DNA of 25,185 nt, taken from the NCBI GenBank assembly GCA_964516635.1, contig CAZEZY010000021.1, forward strand, positions 1-25,185. Direction: 5' to 3'. The notes beneath the pieces are model-generated. The model saw only the letters and a program-made list of their open reading frames with translations. It did not search any database and was not told the DNA's origin. How positions within the stretch are numbered: position 1 is the first letter of the stretch; each line of letters starts with the position of its first letter. Positions 9,000 through 17,513 of the stretch are shown piece by piece. Source of the DNA: CAZEZY01 sp964516635. GTDB lineage: Bacteria; Pseudomonadota; Gammaproteobacteria; Burkholderiales; Burkholderiaceae_C. Position numbers and translations under genes: made by a program.

Positions 9000-10415
9000 A
9001 TGAGCACATTCGATTTTGATTTTTTCGTGATTGGTGGCGGCAGCGGCGGTGTGCGTGCCGCCCGGATGGCTGCCCAGCGTGGCGTGCGCGTCGCCATGGC
9101 CGAAGCGTTGGGCGTCGATGGCCTCGGCGGCACCTGTGTGAACGTGGGCTGTATTCCCAAAAAGCTTTACAGCTATGCCGCGCATTACGCCGAAGCGTTT
9201 GAAGAATCCCATGGCTACGGCTGGGAGGGGTCCGCCCCAACCCTGAACTGGGCCACGCTCAAAGCCCGGCGCGCCCAGGAAATTGCCCGTCTCAATGGCG
9301 TCTATGCCAACCTGCTGCGCGGCTCGGGGGTGACCCTCATCAACGGTTTTGCCCAGTTGCAAGATGCCCACACCGTGCGGGTGGCCACGCTGAATGCCGA
9401 CGGCTCACCGGGTCACCAGACCCTCACCGCCGAACGCCTGCTGATCGCCACCGGCGGCACGCCTCACGTGCCTCACTTCCAAGGCAGAGCGTTCGTCGTC
9501 ACCTCCAATGACGTGTTCGACCTGGAGCCCTTCCCCGACCGATTGCTGGTGGTGGGCGGGGGCTACATCGCCTGTGAATTTGCTTCGATTTTCAACGGCC
9601 TGGGCTCCAGAGTGACTCAGCTGTACCGTGGGGAACAGATCCTGCGTGGGTTTGACCCTGAAATCCGCCATTTCACGGCCGCTGAAATGGTCAAACATGG
9701 CGTGGATTTGCGCCTCAACGCAGGCGTGGTCAGCATCCAGCGTGAACCCGATGGCTTGCATGTGCGGCTGGAAGACGGAAATCACTTGGTGGTGGATGCG
9801 GCACTTTACGCGACAGGGCGAGTGCCCAACGTCGCGGGACTGGGGCTGCAGGCGGTGGGGGTCGAGCAGAGCGCACAAGGCGCCATCGTGGTGGACGATC
9901 ACTACCGCACCAATGTACCGAGCATCTACGCCCTGGGTGATGTGACAGCACGCGTTCAGCTCACCCCCGTGGCGCTGGGTGAAGCCATGAAGCTGGTGGA
10001 CCATCTGTTCGGTCCGGCTGCTGGTAAACCGCCTCGCGACATGAGCTACGACCTCATTCCCACGGCGGTCTTCACCCATCCCAATGTGGGAACGGTCGGC
10101 CTGACAGAAACCGAAGCCAGGGAAAAGTTCGGGCATGTCACGGTTTACCGATCCGAGTTTCGCGCCTTGAAACACACCCTCAGCGGCAGCCAGGAACGCA
10201 CCCTGATGAAACTGGTGGTGGATTCGGCCACCGACCGGGTGGTCGGCCTGCACATGGTGGGGGCAGAGGCTGGCGAGATCGTGCAGGGTTTCGCCGTCGC
10301 CATGAAAGCAGGCGCCACCAAAGCCGTTTTCGACAACACCATCGGCATACATCCCACGGCCGCCGAGGAGTTTGTGACGATGCGCGAACCGGTTGCTCCT
10401 GCACCCACACACTGA
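9000..10415 (+). CDS. gor: Glutathione-disulfide reductase
   Basis: Gor regenerates reduced glutathione from GSSG using NADPH and FAD in the cytoplasm. The 471-residue product has an N-terminal FAD fold (FVIGGGSGG), the redox-active disulfide GGTCVNVGCIPKK with Cys46 and Cys51, and the NADPH fold GGGYIACEFASIF followed by LYRGEQILRGFD. The arginines in that last segment are the NADPH-preferring kind. Further on are a second FAD motif (IYALGDVT) and the dimer-interface His-Glu pair HPTAAEE (His451, Glu456). These features separate it from lipoamide dehydrogenase and mercuric reductase. AGGG lies about 9 bases before the ATG. Its stop is 2 bases before amn, so the two are probably co-transcribed. 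Confidence 0.94.
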   Translation: MSTFDFDFFVIGGGSGGVRAARMAAQRGVRVAMAEALGVDGLGGTCVNVGCIPKKLYSYAAHYAEAFEESHGYGWEGSAPTLNWATLKARRAQEIARLNGVYANLLRGSGVTLINGFAQLQDAHTVRVATLNADGSPGHQTLTAERLLIATGGTPHVPHFQGRAFVVTSNDVFDLEPFPDRLLVVGGGYIACEFASIFNGLGSRVTQLYRGEQILRGFDPEIRHFTAAEMVKHGVDLRLNAGVVSIQREPDGLHVRLEDGNHLVVDAALYATGRVPNVAGLGLQAVGVEQSAQGAIVVDDHYRTNVPSIYALGDVTARVQLTPVALGEAMKLVDHLFGPAAGKPPRDMSYDLIPTAVFTHPNVGTVGLTETEAREKFGHVTVYRSEFRALKHTLSGSQERTLMKLVVDSATDRVVGLHMVGAEAGEIVQGFAVAMKAGATKAVFDNTIGIHPTAAEEFVTMREPVAPAPTH

Positions 10416-10417
10416 TC

Positions 10418-11947
10418 ATGCTGAACAGTCCCCGTTTCGCCCCACCGCAACGTTACGCCGGCGCGGAGGAGGCGCTGGCACAGGTTCAAGCCCTGTACCA
10501 CCAGGCCGTGGAGCACCTCCGTGCGGCCATGCAAGCCTTTGTGCATGCGCCTGCCCCCGAATCAGGGCGGCATCTGCATCGCGTCAGGGCCTGCTATCCC
10601 TTTGTGCGCCTTCATGCCCGCAGTGCGAGTCGACTGGCGGGCGGCAATGGCCGGCTCAGCTATGGGTTTGTGGCCGGACCCGGTCGATTCGAAACCACAC
10701 TGACACGCCCTGACCTGTTTGCCGATTACTACCTCGAACAGTTTCAGCTGCTGCTTGACAACCATGGCGGCGAACTGGAAGTGGGGGTCAGCCATCAGCC
10801 CATACCGGTCCACTTTGCCTACGCCGAACACGACCATGTCGAAGGTGAACTGACAACGGCACATCGGGCGGCTCTGCGCGATCTTTTCGACCTCCCCGAT
10901 CTCACGGTCATGGACGATGGCATCGCCAACGGCACGCACGAGCCCGGCCCCAATGAACCACAACCACTGGCCCTTTTCACCGCCCCGCGAGTGGATTATT
11001 CGTTGCAGCGGCTTCGGCACTACAGCGGCACGGCGCCTTCGTGGTTCCAGAACTTCGTGCTGTTCACGAACTACCAGTTCTACATCGACGAATTCATCCA
11101 GCTGGGACATGCCGAGATGCGGCGGCCTGACAGCGAATACATTGCCTTTGTCGAACCCGGGAATGTGATCACGCCCCGAACCGGGCTGAACGCGGCGGAT
11201 CTGCTGAACCGGCAGCCGCTGTGGAATGGCGAACCCGGTGTGGCACCCACTCGCCTGCCGCAGATGCCGGCCTATCACCTGCTGCGAGCCGACCGAACGG
11301 GCATCACCATGGTGAACATCGGCGTGGGCCCCAGCAACGCGAAGACGATCACCGATCACATCGCCGTGCTGCGTCCGCATGCCTGGCTGATGCTCGGGCA
11401 TTGCGCCGGTCTCAGGAACAGTCAGCAACTGGGCGACTATGTACTGGCGCACGCCTATGTCCGAGAAGACCACGTACTGGATGAAGAACTGCCGCTGTGG
11501 GTGCCCATTCCGGCGCTGGCCGAAATCCAGCTGGCCCTGGAAGGCGCCGTGGCCGATGTGACAGGGATGGCCGCTGGCGACCTGAAACGCATCATGCGCA
11601 CCGGCACCGTGGCCAGCACCGATAACCGCAACTGGGAACTGCTGCCGGACAACACCCCACAGCGTCGGTTTTCCCAGTCTCGCGCCGTGGCACTCGACAT
11701 GGAGAGTGCCACCATTGCCGCGAACGGTTTCCGGTTCCGTGTGCCTTATGGCACCCTGCTCTGCGTCAGCGACAAGCCCTTGCATGGCGAGATCAAGTTG
11801 CCCGGCATGGCGAACGCGTTCTACCGCGAACGGGTCGACCAGCATCTGCGTATCGGCATCCGGGCGGTGGAACGTCTTCGGGCATCCGGCGTCGACCAGC
11901 TGCACAGCCGCAAGCTGCGCAGTTTTGCGGAAGTGGCGTTTCAGTGA
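10418..11947 (+). CDS. amn: AMP nucleosidase
   Basis: Amn hydrolyses AMP to adenine and ribose 5-phosphate, controlling the adenylate pool. The 509-residue product has the family's N-terminal AMP nucleosidase domain (to about residue 190, including YPFVRLHA and YYLEQFQLLL). The C-terminal nucleoside-phosphorylase-like domain contains MVNIGVGPSNAKTITDHIAV, LMLGHCAGLR and the catalytic-region VALDMESATIAANGFR. It is slightly longer than the E. coli enzyme (484). It starts 2 bases after gor, and its end is only 6 bases from the convergent purT stop. No separate promoter was seen. Confidence 0.94.
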   Translation: MLNSPRFAPPQRYAGAEEALAQVQALYHQAVEHLRAAMQAFVHAPAPESGRHLHRVRACYPFVRLHARSASRLAGGNGRLSYGFVAGPGRFETTLTRPDLFADYYLEQFQLLLDNHGGELEVGVSHQPIPVHFAYAEHDHVEGELTTAHRAALRDLFDLPDLTVMDDGIANGTHEPGPNEPQPLALFTAPRVDYSLQRLRHYSGTAPSWFQNFVLFTNYQFYIDEFIQLGHAEMRRPDSEYIAFVEPGNVITPRTGLNAADLLNRQPLWNGEPGVAPTRLPQMPAYHLLRADRTGITMVNIGVGPSNAKTITDHIAVLRPHAWLMLGHCAGLRNSQQLGDYVLAHAYVREDHVLDEELPLWVPIPALAEIQLALEGAVADVTGMAAGDLKRIMRTGTVASTDNRNWELLPDNTPQRRFSQSRAVALDMESATIAANGFRFRVPYGTLLCVSDKPLHGEIKLPGMANAFYRERVDQHLRIGIRAVERLRASGVDQLHSRKLRSFAEVAFQ

Positions 11948-11963
11948 AACCGTTCAGACGGTT
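11948..11963. terminator. Candidate bidirectional hairpin between convergent amn and purT
   Basis: AACCGT and ACGGTT form a perfect 6-bp stem with loop TCAG. The hairpin spans the 6-base gap and includes the purT stop codon. With only two to three T residues flanking either side it is weak as an intrinsic terminator, but it is the only structure available to separate the two converging transcripts. Confidence 0.4.
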
Positions 11964-13180
11964 CTGGGTCTGACCTTGGATGCCGCCCGTTTGGCATGGG
12001 CCCGAGCCGTATCGGTGTCGTCTGCTCGGGCCAGCGCCACCCCCATCCGACGCTTGACAAAGCTTTCCGGCTTGCCAAAAAGACGCAGATCGGTTCCGGG
12101 AACGGCCAGCGCCTCGTCAACCCCGTCAAACACGAGTCCGGGCGCATCCACCCCCCCATAAATCACGGCACTGGCACCCGGGTTGCGAAGAGAGGTGTCC
12201 ACGGGCAAGCCGAGGATGGCACGGGCATGCAATTCGAACTCGCTCTGGTGCTGGGTGCACAAGGTGACCAGACCCGTGTCGTGCGGGCGGGGGCTGACCT
12301 CGCTGAACCAGACCTGATCGCCCTTCACGAACAGCTCGACACCATAAAGGCCCAGGCCTGCCGGTTCACCGTTCAGGCCCTGACCGAGGTTGTCGGTGAT
12401 CGCCAGGGCCATCTGGCGCGAACGCTCCAGGGCGGACGGATGCATCGGCATCGGCTGCCAGCTCTCCACATAATCGCCGCCCACCTGGACATGGCCGATA
12501 GGGTCACAGAAATGGGTCTCGATCTGCCCCCCGGCGCCACGAGCGCGTACCGTGAGCTGGGTGATCTCGTAGTCGAAATCGATGAAGCCCTCGACGATGA
12601 CGCGGCCGTGGCTGACGCGGCCACCCGCCATGGCGCAGTCCCAGGCCTTCTGGACATCGGACGGGCTGTCGATCTTGCTCTGACCCTTGCCCGAACTGCT
12701 CATGACGGGTTTGACGATGCAGGGATAGCCGATGCCCGCATCGATCGCGGCCTTCAGTTCGTCCAGCGAATCACAGAAACGGTAGGGGCTCGTGGGCAGA
12801 CCCAGGGTTTCAGCAGCGAGACGGCGAATCCCTTCGCGGTCCATGGTCAGGCGGGCCGCACGGGCAGTGGGCACCACCCGAACCGTCCCAGCGGCCTCCA
12901 GTTCCTGCAATACGGGGGTGGCGATGGCCTCGATCTCGGGCACCACCAGGTGGGGGCGCTCCGTCTCGATCAGTGCCTTGAGCTGTGCCGGGTCGCTCAT
13001 GGTGATGGTGCGGGCATGATGGGCCACCTGCTGACCAGGCGCATGGCCATAGCGGTCGACCGCAATGGTCTCGACCCCCAGCCGCTGCAGGGCGATCAGC
13101 ACTTCCTTGCCGAGTTCACCCGCGCCGAGCAGCATGACTCGGGTGGCATTCGGACTCAGCGGGGTTCCTATCGTGGTCAT
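11954..13180 (-). CDS. purT: Formate-dependent phosphoribosylglycinamide formyltransferase (GAR transformylase 2)
   Basis: PurT makes formyl-GAR in purine synthesis using formate and ATP, avoiding the folate-dependent PurN route. The 408-residue ATP-grasp protein has the N-terminal nucleotide fold MLLGAGELGKEVLIALQRLG. It also has the ATP-binding glycine loop VKPVMSSSGKGQS, DYEITQLTVRA, the metal-binding region ELFVKGDQVWFSEVSPRPHDTG and TQHQSEFELHARAILGLP. All are diagnostic of PurT rather than PurK. The start ATG overlaps the psd stop by 4 bases (ATGA), implying translational coupling to a phospholipid gene. Confidence 0.96.
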   Translation of the reverse strand: MTTIGTPLSPNATRVMLLGAGELGKEVLIALQRLGVETIAVDRYGHAPGQQVAHHARTITMSDPAQLKALIETERPHLVVPEIEAIATPVLQELEAAGTVRVVPTARAARLTMDREGIRRLAAETLGLPTSPYRFCDSLDELKAAIDAGIGYPCIVKPVMSSSGKGQSKIDSPSDVQKAWDCAMAGGRVSHGRVIVEGFIDFDYEITQLTVRARGAGGQIETHFCDPIGHVQVGGDYVESWQPMPMHPSALERSRQMALAITDNLGQGLNGEPAGLGLYGVELFVKGDQVWFSEVSPRPHDTGLVTLCTQHQSEFELHARAILGLPVDTSLRNPGASAVIYGGVDAPGLVFDGVDEALAVPGTDLRLFGKPESFVKRRMGVALARADDTDTARAHAKRAASKVRPRTV

Positions 13181-14043
13181 TTCTCCTGGCTCCTGTCAAT
13201 CATCCATTCGCCCATGGACTCGCCCATGCGGATGGTGCGAGCGGGGGTCCATTGGGGCTGGAATTGCATCACGCCCTTCGGGAACAGCATCACCACGGTG
13301 GAGCCCAGGAGGAAACGTCCCATTTCTTCTCCCCGAGCGAGCAAAAGGCGTCTGTCATGGTACGTCCAGACTCGGGGCACACCGGGCCGAGGCGGATTGA
13401 TCACACCATGCCATACCGTGGCCATGCTGCCGACAATGGTGGCCCCGACCAGAACGAGCACAAAAGGACCATGCCTGCCCTCGAAGAGGCAGACCACGCG
13501 TTCGTTTCGGGCAAAGAGGCCCGGCACACCGAGGGCGGTGGCGGGGTTCACGGAGAACAGATCCCCGGGTACGTGCACCATGCGCATCAGACGGCCTTCG
13601 CAAGGCATGTGTATGCGGTGGTAATCCTTCGGGCTCAGGTAGAGCGTGGCGAACGAGCCGTCTGCAAATCGCTGGGCCATGTCCCTATCGCCGCCCAACA
13701 GGGCCGTGGTCGAGTAACGGTGCCCCTTGGCCTGGAAAATCTGGTCATGGTCGATGGCACCCAGCTGGCTGATCGCCCCATCGACCGGACAGACCAGACC
13801 AGCAGGAGAGAGCGGTCGAACACCCGGCTTCAACGCTCGAGTGAAGAAATCGTTGAACGTGGCGTAACGAGCCACATCGGGCTCTGCCGCTTCCTCCATG
13901 TTGACCCCGTATCGGGCCACAAAACGGCGAATGGCCGTCTGCGTCAGGCCCCCCAGCGGACGGCGGGCAAGGACACCCGCCAGCGAAGTCATCGCCTGTT
14001 TGGGCATCAGGTACTGAGGCCATACGGCCTGCCGGTCAGACAC
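13177..14043 (-). CDS. psd: Phosphatidylserine decarboxylase proenzyme
   Basis: Psd decarboxylates phosphatidylserine to phosphatidylethanolamine at the inner membrane. The 288-residue proenzyme has the autocleavage motif LGST at 246-249; cleavage before Ser248 creates the pyruvoyl group. The catalytic triad partners are likely Asp88 in VCPVDGAI and His142/His145 in YHRIHMP. TFNDFFTRALKPGVRP is the conserved N-terminal segment. The start is GTG at 14043, with AAGGA about 10 bases upstream. On this strand TAGAAT lies roughly 30 bases upstream as a possible -10. It is the first gene of a psd-purT operon and diverges from the ABC transporter genes over 57 bases. Confidence 0.96.
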   Translation of the reverse strand: MSDRQAVWPQYLMPKQAMTSLAGVLARRPLGGLTQTAIRRFVARYGVNMEEAAEPDVARYATFNDFFTRALKPGVRPLSPAGLVCPVDGAISQLGAIDHDQIFQAKGHRYSTTALLGGDRDMAQRFADGSFATLYLSPKDYHRIHMPCEGRLMRMVHVPGDLFSVNPATALGVPGLFARNERVVCLFEGRHGPFVLVLVGATIVGSMATVWHGVINPPRPGVPRVWTYHDRRLLLARGEEMGRFLLGSTVVMLFPKGVMQFQPQWTPARTIRMGESMGEWMIDRSQEK

Positions 14044-14100
14044 AGGGCTATTCCTTCGCAGAAAAATGCTCGATTCTAGCGAGGCGTACCATTACCGCCC

Positions 14101-15030
14101 ATGTCACCGCTATTTGAAGTTCGCCACCTGACAAAACGCTATGGTTCTCAGACCGTGGTGGACCGTCTTGACTTTGACATTGCACCCGGCGAATGCGTCG
14201 GATTGATCGGCCCCAACGGTGCCGGCAAGACGACCACCCTACGCATGTGCCTGGGCCTGACAACGCCCGATGAGGGCCACATCCTCGCGCTCGGACTGCC
14301 CATGCCACAGGAGGCCCAGGCCATCAAGGCCCATCTGGGTGTCGTGACCCAGTTCGACACCCTGGATCCGGACTTCACCTGTGCTGAAAACCTGCTGGTC
14401 TTTGGAAGGTACTTCGGGCTGCCCAAAACCATGCTGCTGCAGCGGATTCCAGGGCTGCTGGAATTCGCCGCCCTGAGTCACAAAGCGGACGCCAGGCCCG
14501 GGGAACTGTCGGGTGGCATGCGAAGGCGGCTGTCTCTGGCACGTGCGCTGGTCAACGACCCCCAATTGCTGTTGCTGGATGAACCCACCACAGGTCTGGA
14601 TCCACAGGCCCGTCACCTGATGTGGGAACGCCTTCAGCAACTGCTGCAGCAAGGCAAGAGCATCTTGCTGACCACCCATTTCATGGATGAAGCGGAGCGA
14701 CTCTGTCAGAGGCTGGTGGTGATCGACCATGGCCGCAAGATCGCAGAAGGCCCACCCCGAACCCTGATAGCCGAACACCTGGAGCCCGAGGTGGTGGAGG
14801 TGTACGGCGGCAGCGGACTACAGGCTCGAGCCCTGGCCGAATCGCCGCTGGCCAAGCTGGCCAGCCGGGTGGAGACCAGCGGAGAAACCGCCTTCTTTTA
14901 CACGCGGCATGCCGCGCCCTTGCTGGCCGAACTGGCAGAGCAACACCCCCTGCGCACCTTGCATCGGCCCGCCAACCTGGAAGATCTTTTCCTCAAACTC
15001 ACCGGACGGCAGATCCGCGAGGAAGGTTGA
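14101..15030 (+). CDS. ABC transporter ATP-binding protein, NodI type
   Basis: This is the ATPase subunit of an ABC-2 exporter. The 309-residue product has Walker A GPNGAGKTTT (37-46), Q-loop VVTQFDTLD, signature LSGGMRRRLSLARAL from residue 136, Walker B LLLLDEP (157-162) with TTGLDPQAR, and switch His193. The C-terminal extension (about 225-309) ends in the family-typical NLEDLFLKLTGR. It resembles the DRA/NodI class, in which rhizobial NodI exports lipo-chitin Nod factors with NodJ. NodIJ-like pairs are common in non-nodulating Burkholderiales, so the substrate here is unknown and nodulation is not implied. No clear Shine-Dalgarno precedes the ATG. The permease follows after 3 bases. Confidence 0.9.
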   Translation: MSPLFEVRHLTKRYGSQTVVDRLDFDIAPGECVGLIGPNGAGKTTTLRMCLGLTTPDEGHILALGLPMPQEAQAIKAHLGVVTQFDTLDPDFTCAENLLVFGRYFGLPKTMLLQRIPGLLEFAALSHKADARPGELSGGMRRRLSLARALVNDPQLLLLDEPTTGLDPQARHLMWERLQQLLQQGKSILLTTHFMDEAERLCQRLVVIDHGRKIAEGPPRTLIAEHLEPEVVEVYGGSGLQARALAESPLAKLASRVETSGETAFFYTRHAAPLLAELAEQHPLRTLHRPANLEDLFLKLTGRQIREEG

Positions 15031-15033
15031 AAC

Positions 15034-15867
15034 ATGAGCAACATGGTCGCTGATTCACGCGCATCCCTTTGGCGCAGCCCTCAAGTCAGCCTGCGTTTCT
15101 GGCCGGTGTTCCTGCGCAACTTGCTGGTGTGGCGCAAGCTGGCCATTCCGAGCCTGGTCGGCAACATTGCCGAACCCCTGATCTGGCTGGTGGCCTTTGG
15201 ATATGGCATGGGTGCCCTCGTGGGACAGGTCAACCTCCCGGCAGCAGATGGCAGCACGGTCGTCGTGCCCTACATTCTGTTTCTGGCCAGTGGCAGCATT
15301 TGCATGAGCGCCATGAATGCAGCGACCTTCGAAGCCTTGTATTCGGCGTTTTCGCGCATGCATGTCCAAAAAACATGGGATGGCATCATGAACGCGCCGG
15401 TCAGGCTGGACGATGTGCTGCTGGCCGAAATGCTGTGGGCCGCCTTCAAGGCGCTGTTCACCGCCACCGCCATTCTGGGGGTGATGCTGGCTCTGGGCAT
15501 CAGCCACAGCCCGAAATTGCTGGTTGCCTGGCCGATTCTTCTTCTCGTGGGCATCACGTTCAGCTGCATTGCGCTGATTTTCAATGCCCTGGCAAAAGGT
15601 TACGATTTCTTCACGTATTACTTCACGCTTTTTCTGACCCCGATGATGTTCCTGAGTGGCGTGTTCTTTCCCAGAGAACAATTGCCCGATCTGGTGTTGT
15701 GGCTGTCGAATCTGCTGCCGCTGACCCATGCCATCCTGCTGGTTCGCCCTCTGTTCATGGATCAGTGGCCAACCGATGTCTGGCTGCACCTGACGGTTCT
15801 GTGCACCTTCGCGGTGACGGCTTTCTGGATCGCGCTCGCACTCACCCGCCGCCGGTTTTCGAACTGA
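15034..15867 (+). CDS. ABC-2 type permease, NodJ type
   Basis: This is the membrane subunit partner of the preceding ATPase. The 277-residue protein begins with a soluble N-terminus and FWPVFLRNLLVWRKLAIPSL. About six hydrophobic segments follow, including PLIWLVAFGYGMGALVG, the ILFLASGSICMSAM region, ALFTATAILGVMLALG, LLVGITFSCIALIFNALA, FLTPMMFLSGVFFP and a C-terminal VLCTFAVTAFWIALAL. The motifs EPLIWL, FFTYYFTLFLTPMMFLSGVFFP and LLPLTHA are typical of NodJ/ABC-2 permeases. It starts 3 bases after the ATPase gene. Its last 26 bases overlap, tail to tail, the 3' end of the hybrid kinase gene on the other strand. Confidence 0.9.
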   Translation: MSNMVADSRASLWRSPQVSLRFWPVFLRNLLVWRKLAIPSLVGNIAEPLIWLVAFGYGMGALVGQVNLPAADGSTVVVPYILFLASGSICMSAMNAATFEALYSAFSRMHVQKTWDGIMNAPVRLDDVLLAEMLWAAFKALFTATAILGVMLALGISHSPKLLVAWPILLLVGITFSCIALIFNALAKGYDFFTYYFTLFLTPMMFLSGVFFPREQLPDLVLWLSNLLPLTHAILLVRPLFMDQWPTDVWLHLTVLCTFAVTAFWIALALTRRRFSN

Positions 15868-17512
15868 ATCGGCTGGATGCAGGGGCATTGGCCTGCATCT
15901 GCTGCAAAAGCACATCAAATGCCGTGCGCCGGATGGGCTTGCTCAGATAGGCATTCATGCCGACATCCCTGCAACGCCGCTCGTCGGCCGGCATGGCATT
16001 GGCTGTGAGTGCCACGATGTACAACGGTGAACGTCCCTGTTCTTGCTCCCACGCGCGGATGAGACGAGTGGCCTCCAGACCGTCCATGACCGGCATCTGC
16101 ATGTCCATGAAAACGCCATCGAAGTCTTGTTCTTGGACACGCTCGAGCGCCTCCGAGCCGTCTGAAGCGAAGACCGGAAGATGACCGGACCGCTCGAGCA
16201 GTTTACCGACCAGCAACCGGTTGGTGGGCACATCATCCACGACGAGCACCTGCAAAGGCCGACTTGAAGCAGCCGGATCACCGGTTTGGAGCGACACTTC
16301 TTCGCGCCTGGTGGGTGGACTTGCCCGCTGCAGGCCAACTTCGAAGCCGAATTCGCTGCCCTCGCCAGGAACGCTGTTCACGGTGATGCGCCCCCCCATC
16401 AGGGCAACCAGTTTTCTGGAAATCGTCAGGCCCAGACCGGTGCCGCCGTAAACCCGGCTGGTGGATTCGTCAGCCTGCGAAAAGGCATCAAAGACATGCT
16501 GGATCTTGTCTGCCGGAATCCCGATTCCGGTATCCTTCACCGAGAATCGCACCCAGACGCGATTGTCTGGCTCGCCATCAGCCGGCATGGACAACTGCGC
16601 CGAAAGGGTCACCCGTCCGGTCGATGTGAACTTGATGGCATTGCCGGTCAGGTTGTAAAGCACCTGCCGCAATCGGAGCGGATCCCCGACCACCCAGGGC
16701 ACGCTCTCAGGCACCACGGCCTCAAGCCGCAAGCCCTTCAACTGGGCATTGGGCCTCATGGCACTGACCACGCTGTCCAGGAGATCTCGTACATCCAGCG
16801 ACTCCCGAGACAGCTCGATACGTCCGGCGTCGATTTTCGAAAAATCGAGAATCTCGTTGACAATGCCCAGGAGGTGACGGGCCGAGTCCAGCACGACCTC
16901 GAGATGCCCGCGCAAGACCGCATCCCGACTGTCCTCCAGCGCCAGCTCTGTCAGACCGATCACCCCGGTGATGGGTGTTCGGATTTCATGACTCATGTTG
17001 GCCAGGAAGTGGCTTTTTGCCTGGTTGGCAGCCTCCGCCTTTTGCCGCAGCATTTCCAGGGATTCGTACTGCACACAGGCCAGGCAGGCGGTGGCCAACC
17101 GGTCCATGATGGGCTCCAGTGCCATCAGGGTATCGGGAGCCAGGGTGCGGCCGTCTCGGACCATCATCGCCCGACCAAACCGGGGCAAGTCAAACAGGTG
17201 CAGCACCAGACCATCTGGCATGGCGACCGTGCTGCGCTTGCAATGCCCGTCAAACCGTTCGACGGCTTCTCGCCAGCCCGGCCGATCCACCCACAGAATG
17301 CTTTCGCGCAGCGGATAGGCGAACACATGGGTTGGCCGATCCGGTTCAACCCCGTCACGCCAGACATGAGCAGATCCGCAACCCAGCAGTTTCAGCGCCG
17401 GGGTGAAGAATCGGCGCAGCATCACATCGAGCCGCAGATCCTGCCCGACACTCAACGCCAGCTCGTATTGCAGCGCAATCAGGGCCAGGTTGTGAGCAGC
17501 TAAGGGCGGCAT
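15842..17512 (-). CDS. Soluble hybrid sensor histidine kinase (GAF-like, HisKA, HATPase, REC)
   Basis: This is a cytoplasmic signalling kinase; no membrane segment is visible in 556 residues. Residues 1-150 look GAF-like but lack a recognisable cofactor motif. HisKA has the phospho-acceptor His175 in NMSHEIRTP. The HATPase domain shows an N box LYNLTGNAIKFT (286-297), G1 DTGIGIP and G2 GGTGLGL. A C-terminal receiver (about 420-540) has the acidic pair VVDD, phospho-acceptor Asp470 in FMDMQMPVMDG and Lys525 in SKPI. No output or Hpt domain is present, so phosphate must pass to a partner encoded elsewhere. The ATG is one base after the FIST gene stop, and the paired arrangement suggests that FIST is its sensory partner. 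The 3' end overlaps the permease gene by 26 bases. Confidence 0.93.
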   Translation of the reverse strand: MPPLAAHNLALIALQYELALSVGQDLRLDVMLRRFFTPALKLLGCGSAHVWRDGVEPDRPTHVFAYPLRESILWVDRPGWREAVERFDGHCKRSTVAMPDGLVLHLFDLPRFGRAMMVRDGRTLAPDTLMALEPIMDRLATACLACVQYESLEMLRQKAEAANQAKSHFLANMSHEIRTPITGVIGLTELALEDSRDAVLRGHLEVVLDSARHLLGIVNEILDFSKIDAGRIELSRESLDVRDLLDSVVSAMRPNAQLKGLRLEAVVPESVPWVVGDPLRLRQVLYNLTGNAIKFTSTGRVTLSAQLSMPADGEPDNRVWVRFSVKDTGIGIPADKIQHVFDAFSQADESTSRVYGGTGLGLTISRKLVALMGGRITVNSVPGEGSEFGFEVGLQRASPPTRREEVSLQTGDPAASSRPLQVLVVDDVPTNRLLVGKLLERSGHLPVFASDGSEALERVQEQDFDGVFMDMQMPVMDGLEATRLIRAWEQEQGRSPLYIVALTANAMPADERRCRDVGMNAYLSKPIRRTAFDVLLQQMQANAPASSRFSSKTGGG

Positions 17513-17513
17513 G

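Noticed and set aside
14101..15867. Evidence of nodulation or symbiosis
   Set aside because: NodI/NodJ-type pairs are common in non-symbiotic Burkholderiales, and no nodABC, nod boxes or nif genes are present.
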